Shown piece by piece: positions 45,973-55,170 of a DNA stretch of 64,000 nt. The position numbers and the translations under genes were made by a program. How positions within the stretch are numbered: the first letter of the stretch is position 1; each line of letters starts with the position of its first letter. The notes under the pieces were generated by a model, which was not told the DNA's origin, searched no databases, and saw only the letters and a list, made by a program, of their open reading frames with translations. The stretch lies in the NCBI GenBank assembly GCA_033961575.1, contig CM066727.1, positions 156,039,434 to 156,103,433 of the forward strand, read 5' to 3'. The stretch comes from Aselliscus stoliczkanus. Taxonomy: Eukaryota > Chordata > Mammalia > Chiroptera > Hipposideridae.

Positions 45973-46524
45973 TCTTTTTAATGTGCTGTTTAATTTGTCT
46001 TGCTGGTATTTTGTTGAGCATTTTTACATCTTTATTTATTAAGAATATTGGCCTGTAGTTTTCTTATCTGTCGTATGCCTATATGGTTTTGTTATCAGGA
46101 TAATGCTGGCCTCATAAAAAGAGTTTGGGAGTGTTCTTTTCAATTTAGGAAGAGTTTAACTAACTCATCTTTAAACGATTGGTAGAATTTTCCTTGGATA
46201 CATCTGGTCCTGGGCTTTATTTTGTTCCGAGATTTTTGATTAATGATTCAATCTTCTGAGTTGGTATGTTCAGATTTTCTATTTTTTCGTGATTCAGACT
46301 TGGTATGTTTCTAGAAAATATTCTACTTTGTCGAATTTGCTGGTGTGTAATTTATTCATAGTAGTCTCTCATCGTCATTTGTATTTCTGTGGAGTCTCCT
46401 CTTTCATTTATAATTTCATTTATTTCTGTCTTCTCTCTTTTTCTTTTTTTAAATCAAGCTAATTGTTTGTGAATTTTATCTTAAAAGAAAAAAAAACCCC
46501 AGCTTTTAATGTAGTTGATCTTTT

Positions 46525-46630
46525 TTTTTTTTTTTTGAGGGCAGTGTTACTGGCCCTCATATGTGGGATTCGAACCGGGGCCGCTGGCATCCCAAACCAG
46601 TGCTTAACCACCACTCCACTCAGCCGGACC
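46525..46630 (-). mobile_element. SINE-M monomer inserted in L1
   Basis: GAGGGCAGTGTTACTGGCCC to ACTCAGCCGGACC. The duplication TAGTTGATCTTTT / TAGTTGATCTTTT lies at 46512-46524 and 46631-46643. Confidence 0.92.
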
Positions 46631-46797
46631 TAGTTGATCTTTTCTATTGTCTTTTTAGTCTATTTTATTTATGACTGCTCTTTTTTTTCCTTTTTTTTTT
46701 TTTGTTATTTCTTTCCTCTACTAATTTTGGTCTCTGTTTTCTCTTTCTAATCCTTTGAGGTCTAAAATTATATCATTTATTTGAGATTTTTCTTTTT

Positions 46798-47254
46798 TCT
46801 TTTAAAGATTTTTTTTGGGAATTGGGGGAGGGGAACAGCGTTGGGGAACTGGGGAAAGGGGAACAGACAAGTTGCTGCCCTTTTGTTCTTCAGTCTAGTT
46901 GTGGAGGATGTTGCTTCACTGGCCCATATTGGTATCATTATTGCACTCTTCTCGGGTGAGGCAGATCGGTGACCGGCTGCTGGACGGCCACTCATCGTGG
47001 CTCTTGGCAGCTCACACCAGCTACCAGCCGCTCACGCTGGCTTCTGGCCGCTCACTGTAGCCTATGGCAGCCCCCTGCAGCAGGGGTTACAGCTATGCCT
47101 ACCCAGAGACTCACAGCAGCCCAGCTTCAATTGAAGGTGTTGTTTACCATGTTAGCTGTAGAGGGCAGTATCACAGGCCCTCATATGTGGTATCCGAACC
47201 AGGCCCTCTGGCATCCCAAGCCAGCTCTTAGCCAACACGCCACTCTGCCCAACC
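46798..47254 (-). mobile_element. SINE-A inserted in L1, antisense
   Basis: AAAGATTTTTTTTGGGAATT to CACTCTGCCCAACC, flanked by GAGATTTTTCTTTTT (from 46783) and AAGATTTTTATTTTT (from 47255). Confidence 0.85.
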
Positions 47255-47380
47255 AAGATTTTTATTTTTTTTTTATGTAGGGATTTATCACTAAAAACTT
47301 TCTTCAAGAACTGCTTTTGCTACATTCCATAAGTTTTGATATGTTTTATTTGGAGATTTGTTGTTTTGATTCTCTCTTTT

Positions 47381-47526
47381 TTTTTTTTTTTTAGCTGAGC
47401 CATCCTGTTAGCTGTTGGCAGCTCAGCGACTGCTCAGCTCGGGCTGGGCATTGAACTGCTGTTGCTCAGAGCTCAGTTTGCACTTTTGAGCAAGCTCTTA
47501 ACCAACTGACCCACTCGGCCGGTCCC
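47381..47526 (-). mobile_element. SINE-B inserted in L1, antisense
   Basis: TTTAGCTGAGCCATCCTGTT to CACTCGGCCGGTCCC. First member of a serial insertion at the site TTGATTCTCTCTTTT (47366-47380). Confidence 0.85.
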
Positions 47527-47551
47527 CCAACAGAGTATGATGGTCTCATTA

Positions 47552-47659
47552 TTTTTTATTTTTTTGAGGGCAGTTTCACTGGCCCTCATATGTGGGACCC
47601 GAACTGGTGCTCCTGGCATTCCAAGCCAGCTCATAAGCACTGCGCCACTCAGCCGGCCC
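47552..47659 (-). mobile_element. SINE-M monomer inserted in L1
   Basis: GAGGGCAGTTTCACTGGCCC to CACTCAGCCGGCCC, followed directly by a second copy of the site TTGATTCTCTCTCTTTT (from 47660). Confidence 0.85.
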
Positions 47660-47676
47660 TTGATTCTCTCTCTTTT

Positions 47677-47893
47677 TTTTTTTAGATTTTTTTTTTTTAA
47701 ATTGGGGAATTGGGGGAGGGGAACAGCGTTGGGGAATCAGGGAAAGGGAACAGACAAGTTGCTATCTTTTTGTTCTTCAGTCTAGTTGCGGAGGACGTTG
47801 CTTCACTGGCCCATGTTGGTATCGTCGTTGCACTCTTCCTGAATGAGGCAGACCGGTCGCTGGCCTCTGGATGTCGCTCACCGCGGCTATTGG
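47677..47893 (-). mobile_element. 5'-truncated SINE-A inserted in L1
   Basis: Has the tail (AATTGGGGAATTGGGGGAGG) and half of the body but stops at CACCGCGGCTATTGG, without the tRNA-like head. A third copy of the site TTGATTCTCT follows from 47894. 5' truncation with a kept tail is a mark of L1-driven insertion. Confidence 0.88.
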
Positions 47894-48061
47894 TTGATTC
47901 TCTTTTTGATTTCTTCCTTGACCCAGCATCTTCATGAGCATGTTGTTTAATTTCTACGTACTTGTGAGTTTTACAGTTTTCTTCCTGTAATGATTTCTTG
48001 TTTTATATCTTATAGTCAGAAAAGATGCTTGATATGGTATCAGCCCTCTTTAATTTGTTAT

Positions 48062-49141
48062 TGATATGGGCAAAATGAAAGGGCTTCTCACTAGAGAAAC
48101 TCTAAGTTTTCTTTTCCCTAGTGTTTTTGGCTCCATAGCCTCTGGTCGTACTCATTTTTAAAATCATAAATAATCGATTGTTTTTAACCTGAATCTTAGA
48201 AATCTCCCACCCCTGCTTTAGGTAATCACCCTAAAGCTTGTGATTAATGTTTGATGATTATGGTCATTGTAGCACAGTATTCTTTCCTGGCCTAGCTCCA
48301 GAGTGAACAATCACTGAATAACGGGTTAAACCAGAAGGCCATAGGCCCCATGAAGCTGAACGAATTTTTCATTACACAATCACCCTCTGTCAAAGGCTTT
48401 GAATCCTGCTTCTTGGGCCAACACTTTCAACTCTATTAACCAACATCTATCTCTCCTTATCTAGGGGCTGTTGGGGTACAAATGATGCCCAACCAAGACT
48501 TCCAGCACATCCCGACCCCAGAGGTCAATATGGTCCTCCAGGCGGATCTCAAGAACACTTCCCCTCATCTTAGATCAGATAGGGCAAGAGTCCTGTGAAG
48601 CCCCAATAGGTAGGGACAACAGCCACATTCAGCAGGGAGCAGATACAGAAGAGATCTCCTGTCCCTCAACTTCCCACAGAGATTTATGGGCATCACGTCT
48701 CTCAAGGGGGATATAAGGCAGGCAGTTAGAGACAGGAATCGGGTCTCCGAGATGTCTGGGTGCGACAGGTCACTTTCCTGCATGTCCAACGTAGTCTATG
48801 GGAAATAATGCCTAAAAGACTTTCCATCTCTGCCCAAACTGGTTCTTCCTTGTTTTCCATAACCACTAGCCATTATCAATCACAGGCATCAATCAAACAA
48901 CCCCATAATTAGAGCAGTAACCCATTCTAGAAGGAAAGGAAATAAAACCTCCAAGTTCTCGCCAGTCAGCGCCTTTTAAGCTACTCCTTTGTGCTCGGGC
49001 CTGCTCCTATCTCTTTGGAGTATAGTTGCTCTTCTAATAAACTGCTCTTTCACCACTGTATTTCTGTGTTTCATTCAAGTCTTTTCTTGAGGCGCCAAGA
49101 ACGTGAACACCGGATTGAGAAGGGCCTGGTCTCCGGTAACA
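48062..49141 (+). mobile_element. Solo LTR of an endogenous retrovirus (ERV1-like), inside L1
   Basis: A 1080-bp element begins TGATATGGGC and ends CCGGTAACA, flanked by the 4-bp duplication TTAT (48058-48061 and 49142-49145). The L1 sequence continues on both sides if one TTAT is removed. Near the right end are AATAAA (49036-49041) and a CACTGTATTTCTGTGTTTC stretch typical of a retroviral R-U5. No gag, pol or env is present. Confidence 0.85.
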
Positions 49142-49260
49142 TTATGACTTGTTTTGTGGGCTTACGTGATCCATCCTGTAGAATGTTTCATGTGCACTTG
49201 AGAAGAACACATAATCTGTTACTGTTGGATGGAACACTATATACATCCTGAAATGAATGT
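49142..49260 (-). mobile_element. L1 ORF2 remnant (antisense), continuation
   Basis: GACTTGTTTTGTGGGCTTAC, AGAATGTTTCATGTGCACTT and GAGAAGAACACATAATCTGT continue the L1 interrupted at 48057. Confidence 0.85.
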
Positions 49261-49918
49261 TGTCCTTCCTGTGGACATATCATTAGAGAGTGGTCTCCGT
49301 CCTTGGGGCCTAGTCACTTCTAGGAACTCTGGGTGTTCTGGTGAGTTGGAGAGAGGCCCTTTCTCTCTGCTTTCCATCCCTTCCCTGCCTGCCATTATTC
49401 CACTCCTTTCTCTTTCCTTTCCCTTCCCCCACTTCCTCCTGGAATACTGTGGTTAATTTGAGATCTATCTCTTATGAAACCAAACTCTGTTCTTGTTTCA
49501 TAAAGCTTCAATGGCTTCAGTTCCTGCTGTTTGGTGTAAATATTGTATTGTATCTTTATAGAATTGGAGATAAGGGAAGGGATATGGTGAAGGAGTCAGG
49601 AGATGAGATAAAGGTTCAGTGGAATAAGGAATCAGGTTAGCAACTCAGCAGTCATGAACCTGAGATCAAAGGTTTGAGATATGGGGCAAGGATGGAGACC
49701 CATTGAAGTGAGGAGGCAATCTGGGAATGTGTAGAGGCAGTTTTGGTTGTCACAATGATTAGAGGGAGCTACTAGGACGTAGGGAGTGGGGTCTAGCTAT
49801 CTGTCAATGTGCAGGACAATACTGTCCTCTAAATAATTTTTCTGTGTCCTGCTTGACTTTTAAATATTTTGCTGGGCATTCATGTAGGTGTAAAGCCTGT
49901 GAAGAATTAATTAAGCCA

Positions 49919-50030
49919 GGGGTGACCGGTTAGCTTAGTTGGTTAAAGGTTGATTAGAGGTTGGTTAGAGGTTGCCAGTTTGATCCCCACATGGGGCACT
50001 TTGAGCTGCATCCTCCCTAAATTTCATTTC
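49919..50030 (+). mobile_element. Other tRNA-derived SINE or SINE head
   Basis: GGTGACCGGTTAGCTTAGTT, GGTTAAAGGTTGATTAGAGG, then TTGATCCCCACATGGGGCAC: a tRNA-like A and B box arrangement unlike the other SINEs here, with an internal GGTTGATTAGAGGTTGG duplication. Confidence 0.6.
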
Positions 50031-50039
50031 ACAGAGCAA

Positions 50040-50455
50040 GACTAACTATTCTGGGGGTCACGCTGTTGTTTGCAACAGTTTAGAGTGCAATGGTGGAGAG
50101 CACAGACTCTGCAGCCAGACTTTGGTGTCTATCCCAGCTGTGACACTTGTTAATGTGTGACCTTGAGGAGTCACTATCTTTTTTGTTTTTGTTTTTTTGA
50201 GGGCAGTGTCACTGGCCCTCTTATGTGGGACCGAACCGGGGCCTCTGGCTTCCAAAGCCAGCGCTTAACCATCGCGCCACTCGACCGGCCCAGGAAGACA
50301 CTGTCTTTATGACTCACTTTTATTATTTGTAAAACAGAGCTAATAATTGTATATATTTTATAGGTTTAGAGCATTAAATGGGTTGGTATAAAGCATTGAG
50401 AACAGTTCCTGCACATAGTAGGCACACAGCAAATACAAGCTATTATCATTCCGTC
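50040..50455 (+). mobile_element. MIR SINE split by a SINE-M
   Basis: GGTGGAGAGCACAGACTCTG, CAGCTGTGACACTTGTTAAT and GTGTGACCTTGAGGAGTCAC are the MIR core. After the insertion it resumes with GACTCACTTTTATTATTTGT, GTATAAAGCATTGAGAACAG and TAGTAGGCACACAGCAAATA. Confidence 0.8.
50182..50290 (-). mobile_element. SINE-M monomer inside MIR
   Basis: GAGGGCAGTGTCACTGGCCC to CACTCGACCGGCCC, with AGGAGTCACTATCTTT / AGGAAGACACTGTCTTT on the two sides, a decayed duplication. Confidence 0.88.
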
Positions 50456-50584
50456 TCATGTAACTTCCCACTTGTGTTCCAGAAAAGTGTTTTGCAGTGG
50501 TCAGGCTATCCTAGAGGATTATCTCATGGATTGTTTTAATTTTCTCAGGAATACCCGAGGTCCATTAGTGCTATCTACTGTCTG

Positions 50585-50972
50585 TCTTAGTCAGTTTGGG
50601 CTGCTGTAACAAGATACCATCGACTGCATGGCTAAAAAAGCAGAAATGTGTTTCTCACAGTTTTAGAGGTTGGGAAGTGTAAAATCGAGGTGCCAGTCAA
50701 TTCGATTCCTGGAAAGTACTCTCTCCTTGGTTTGAAGATGGCCACCTTCTCCCGTGTAACGTGGTGGTGAGCGAGAGAGGGAGAAGGAGAGAGTGAGGAG
50801 AAAGAGCTCTTCAGTATCTCTTCCTATAAGGGCACTAATCCCATCATGAGAGCTCCACTCTCATGACTGAATTACCCCCATCAGGCCCCATTTCCAAATA
50901 CCACATCACATTGGGATTAGGATTTCAATATATGAATTTTTGCAGGACACAAACATTCAGCCCGTATAACAC
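50585..50972 (-). mobile_element. ERVL-MaLR LTR (MLT1/MST-like), antisense
   Basis: GTCTTAGTCAGTTTGGGCTG, TTTCTCACAGTTTTAGAGGT, ATAAGGGCACTAATCCCATC and GGACACAAACATTCAGCCCG follow the complement of MLT1-type LTRs from start to end. No internal genes. Confidence 0.8.
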
Positions 50973-51276
50973 CAGCTAGTTATCTTGAAGAGATATGATG
51001 AATTTATTCTCCCTTTTAATAGGCATGATTACAGTCTGTGTTTCCATCCATCTCAAAGTCTAGGGCTTAAAGTCAGGTGGTAGGGAAAAGATTAGGATAA
51101 AAACACGGTTGGGGGAATCTAGTGACTGTCCCATAGGAAAGGTGCATAGTTATCCATCCAGTACCTGTTTGAAGTGCTTCTTTTCTTCACGGTAGAATTT
51201 TTGGCCCTGATCATAGTCCGAGAAGTCTAACTTCTCATAATCTTTGTGTCTAGTTTCTATACCTTGCTATGTCCCT

Positions 51277-51502
51277 GGCCTTGGCTCTGACTTATAGCTC
51301 TCTGTTCTCTGAGTCTTATTTGACCTTACAACTAGGATAGTCTAATTTTGTGATTGGTTTTATGTACAAAGATTAAAGCTTGGAGCAGCTTCCAGGTATA
51401 TTACCCTTTGAGGGAATAATGTATCCGTCAAGAAGTCTGCATCCTGGAACAAAGATGATCCTGGAACAAAGATTATTCTGTCTTAGATAACTGATGACCT
51501 TG
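51277..51502. repeat. Duplicated segment, copy 1
   Basis: This 226-bp stretch (starting GGCCTTGGCTCTGACTTATA, ending AACTGATGACCTTG) recurs about 3 kb downstream inside an L1 in the same orientation. It contains CCTGGAACAAAGAT twice in tandem. By eye about a dozen substitutions separate the copies. Confidence 0.85.
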
Positions 51503-52344
51503 ATGGAAATGCCACAGGGAATCTTGAGCTGCTGGTAGGAGGAGGGTTTGAAGAGTTTAACCTGCAGGTCCTGAGAAGGTCATGTAGTACAGACAGGGGC
51601 ATATCCTGATCATTGGGGGTGTTCTGCTGTCTTCCTGGGGGAATGATTTGTTCTAGGCAAAACCCTCAATACCTATACAGCAGCAGCAACAACAATACTT
51701 TCTGATGTTGAGCCAAGAAAAAAGGATTCACATGGAATCTCAAGGGATAGAGAGCAGGTACTGAGGGACTGGCAGGAGGGCACTGTGATGGTGATGATGG
51801 GGGTGGAGGGGAGAAGAGGTAGGAAAGAAGGTCAGAGTGCAAGAGATTGCAGTGTTGTCCATAACCCGGGCAAGGATCTGCCTCTACATCCTCCTCCCTC
51901 GGGCAGTGTCACAATGTCAGGTCCCATCCGCTCCCATGTTGTTTACTCCCTTTCGGAGTTAAAGGAGACATTTCCACCTCTCTTCACACTCAGACCCAGA
52001 AGATAAAGCTCTGTTCTGCTGCTTATTGATCTCCAATGACTCTGGAATGTGTTCCCCGACCTATATGCTGAAACCCACTTTCTGGATTCCTTACCTCAAA
52101 TCCACCCTTGCTCAGGCATCTTCCTTTGGCTCTCCATTCCCTCCATACTTTCTCTGTTCCTTTGTTCACTACAGATCTGATTTTTAAAAAATATTTTTAC
52201 TAAAAATATAGCTAACATGTAATATGATATTACTTTCAGGGGTACATCATAGTTATTCAACATTTGTATAACTAAATAAATGATCACCAGAAGTCCAGCA
52301 TCCATCTGACGCCATACCATGCTATCACAATATTATTGACTACA

Positions 52345-52715
52345 GGGCCGGCCGAGTGGCGCTTTGGTTAAGATCTGGTTTTGGGATGCCAGTGGCCCCG
52401 GTTTGGATCCCACATATGAGGGCCAGTGACACTGCCCTCTACAGCTAACAACAGCTCCACCTGGAGCTGGGCTGCGAGCCCTGATGACGGTGTACGCTGC
52501 AGCAGTGAGTGGCCAGCACCCAGCATGAGCGGCTGGCAGCCAGTGTCAGCTGCCAATATCCGCAGTGAGCTACCATCCAGAGGCCGGTGACCAATCTGCC
52601 TCATCCAGGAGGAGCGCAGTGATGATGCCAGCATGGGCCAGTGAAGCGACATCCTCCGCAACTAGACTGAAGAACAAAAAGACAGCAACTTGTCTGTTCC
52701 CCTTCCCCGATTCCC
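52345..52715 (+). mobile_element. SINE-A inserted in L1 3' UTR, sense, tail lost
   Basis: Head GGGCCGGCCGAGTGGCGCTT, body as in SINE-A with a deletion in the CAGCCC region, ending at CCCCTTCCCCGATTCCC without the AATAAAATC tail. Confidence 0.85.
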
Positions 52716-53121
52716 ATCTGGCAACCATTAAAATATTTTCTGTATCTATGAGTTTGTTTCTGTTTTGTTTAAGTTTTTTCTTAGATTCCACATTTAAGTG
52801 AAATCACATTGCATCTGTCTTTCTCTGCCTGACACTCCACTCAGCACAATACCCTCCAGGTCCATCCACACCCCCACAGATGGCAAGAACCCATTCCCTT
52901 CCATGGTAGAGCAGTATTCCATTGTATATATGTACCACCTCCTCTTTATCCACTCATCCGTTGATGGACATGAGGCTGCCTTCACATCTTGGCCATTGTA
53001 AAAAATGCTGCAATGAACATACGGATGCACATGTCCCCTCTAATTAGTGTTTTGGGTTTCTTCAGGTAAATACCCCATAAGTGGGATTACTGGCCCTTCA
53101 TTGTTTCTCATTATAGCCTTT

Positions 53122-53370
53122 TTTTTCTTGATTTAATTTTTTTATTGGGTAACAGTGTGTTTTTTACAGGACTCATCAGCTCCAGGTCAAGTTGTTGTCC
53201 TTCGATTTAGTTGCGGAGGCGCAGCCCAGCTCCAAGTCCAGTCGCCGTCTTCAATCTAGTTGTGTGCGCGTGCGTGTGTGTGTGCAGCCCACCATCCTAT
53301 GTGGGAATCAATCTGGCAACCTTGTTGTTAAGAACACATGCTCTAACCAACTGTGCCACCCTGCTGTCCC
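53122..53370 (-). mobile_element. SINE-C inserted in L1, antisense
   Basis: TTTTTATTGGGTAACAGTGT, AGCTCCAGGTCAAGTTGTTG, CAGCCCACCATCCTATGTGG to CTGTGCCACCCTGCTGTCCC. The duplication TATAGCCTTT lies at 53112-53121 and 53371-53380. Confidence 0.85.
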
Positions 53371-53689
53371 TATAGCCTTTGTTTTAAAGTCTATTTTGTC
53401 TGGTATAAGTATTACTACAAAAACTTTTTTTTTCTTTTCTATTTCCATAAAATATCTTTTGCCATCCCTTTACTTTCTATCTGTGTGTGTTTTTCAATTT
53501 GAAGTGAGTCTCTTGAAGGCATAGATGTAAAGGTTTTGTTTTCTTATCAATGCAGCCACCTTATGTCTTTGGATTGGAGCATTTAATCCATTTACATTAA
53601 AGTAATTGTTGATAGATATGTAGCTATTGTCATTTTATTATTCATAATTTTGATCTTTTATTTTCTGTCTTACAGAAGTCCCTCTAACA

Positions 53690-54022
53690 TTCCTTGTAAT
53701 ACTGGTTTGGTGGTGATGAACTCCTGTAGTTTTTTTTGTGTGTGTCTGGGAAGCTCTTTATCTGTCCTTCGATTTTAAATGATAGCCTTGCTGGGTGGAG
53801 TAGTCTTGGCAGTAGGTCCTTGTTTTTCATCATGTTGAATATTTTGTGCCAATCCCTTCTGGCCTGCAAAGTTTCTGTTGAGAAATCAGCTGACAGCCTC
53901 ATGGGAGTTTCCTTATAAGTTACCAGTTGACTTTGTGTTACTGTTTTTAGGATTGTCTCTTTGTCTTTAACCTTTGTCATTTTAATTATGATGTGTCTAG
54001 ATGTTGGCCTGTTTAGGTTCAT
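53690..54022 (-). pseudogene. L1 ORF1p C-terminal part, broken
   Basis: The minus-strand frame reads R-P-T-S-R-H-I-I-I-K-M-T-K-V-K-D-K-E and later F-S-T-E-T-L-Q-A-R-R-D-W, matching the RNA-binding C-terminal half of L1 ORF1 protein. The preceding part is separated by the insertions at 54251-54493 and 54563-54894. Confidence 0.88.
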
Positions 54023-54250
54023 CTTTATTGGGACTCTCTGTGCTGCTTGGATGCATGTCTATTTCCTTAGGCAGGTTAGGAAAGTTTTCAGTCATTATTT
54101 CTTCAAATAGGTTCTCAATGTCTTGCTTTCTCTCTTCTCCTTCTGGTACCCCTATGATGCAAATGTTGTTATGCTTGATGTTGTTCCAGAGGTCTCTTAA
54201 ACTGTCCTCAATTTTTAAAATTCCTTTTTCTTTTTGCTGTTCCGACTGGT

Positions 54251-54493
54251 GGCCTTGGCTCTGAATAGCTCTCTGTTCTCTGAGTCCTATTGTTCTCTGA
54301 GTCCTATTTGACCTTATAACTAGGATAGTCTAATTTTGTGATTGGTTTTATGTACAGGGATTAAGGCTTGGAGCAACTTCCAGGTATATTACCGTTTGGG
54401 GGAATAATGTATCCGTCAAGAACTCTGCTTCCTGGAACAAAGATTATCCTGGAACAAAGATGATTCTGTCTTCTTAGAAAACTGATGACCTTG
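54251..54493. repeat. Duplicated segment, copy 2, inserted in L1 ORF1
   Basis: Matches 51277-51502 from GGCCTTGGCTCTGA to AACTGATGACCTTG. It differs by a small deletion near the start, a TTGTTCTCTGAGTCCTAT tandem repeat and scattered substitutions. L1 sequence stops at TTCCGACTGGT and resumes at TACCTTGTCTTCCAAATCGC, so copy 2 is the inserted one. Confidence 0.85.
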
Positions 54494-54562
54494 TTACCTT
54501 GTCTTCCAAATCGCTGATATCATCCTCTGGTTCAAGTAGTCTGTTGCTGATACCTTCTAGTG

Positions 54563-54894
54563 CAGGGGTCGGCAAACTGCAGCTCGCGAGCCACATGTGG
54601 CTCTTTGGGTATGTTCCATCTCAAAAGTTTGGCAACCCCAGGAAGAGCCAATCCTGTCCCTCACAGCAACTTAAAAATTATTTGGGAGCCATAAATATAT
54701 TTTTACAGAATCACCATTACGTGAATAATATCCTTTAAAAATTTTATAAATGAAACTATGATAGTTTTATTTTCATTTTCAGTTTTACTTCAGAGCCACG
54801 TGTACATACATACCCAAAGAGCCGCATGTGGCTCACGAGCCGTAGTTTGCTGACCCCTGGCGGCTCTTCCGTCTCAAAAGTTTGCCGACCCCTC
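54563..54894. mobile_element. hAT-type MITE with 8-bp target-site duplication
   Basis: The 332-bp element starts CAGGGGTCGGCAAACTGCAG and ends TTTGCCGACCCCTC, with long imperfect inverted repeats (GAGCCACATGTGGCTC at the left, AGAGCCGCATGTGGCTCACG at the right). The perfect duplication TTCTAGTG lies at 54555-54562 and 54895-54902, the 8-bp size typical of hAT. A second inner end (TTTGCTGACCCCTG at 54846-54859) suggests a partly repeated terminus. No transposase ORF. Confidence 0.9.
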
Positions 54895-54902
54895 TTCTAG
54901 TG

Positions 54903-55170
54903 CATTCTTCATTCCAGTTATTGTATACTTTACTTCTGACTGGTTGTTTTTCTTATGGTTTCTATGTCCTTTTTTATGGTCGTAATCTCTTTGTTGAAGT
55001 TCTCATTAAATTCCTTGAGTATCCTTATAACCATTGTTTTGAACCCTGTCTCTGGTAGGTTGCTTGCCTCCATTTTGTTTAGTTCTTTTTCTGTATGTTT
55101 CTTCTCTTCTTTCATTTGGGACAGATTTCTTTGTTTCCACATTTTGGCTGCCTCTGTGTTTGTTTGTATG
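54903..55170 (-). pseudogene. L1 ORF1p N-terminal (coiled-coil) part, broken
   Basis: The minus-strand frame at 55142-54930 reads K-H-T-E-K-E-L-N-K-M-E and later L-K-E-F-N-E-N-F-N-K-E-I, a charged heptad-like coiled coil in the place expected for ORF1p. It continues upstream into non-coding L1 5' UTR. Confidence 0.75.

Larger units (their letters stand above)
45976..48057 (-). mobile_element. L1 ORF2 remnant (antisense), left part, with later insertions
   Basis: TATTTTGTTGAGCATTTTTA, TTGGCCTGTAGTTTTCTTAT, GATAATGCTGGCCTCATAAA and further phrases match antisense L1 ORF2 (reverse transcriptase region). SINEs at 46525-46630, 46798-47254 and 47381-47893 interrupt it, and an LTR at 48062 separates it from its continuation at 49142. 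The frame is broken. Confidence 0.8.
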
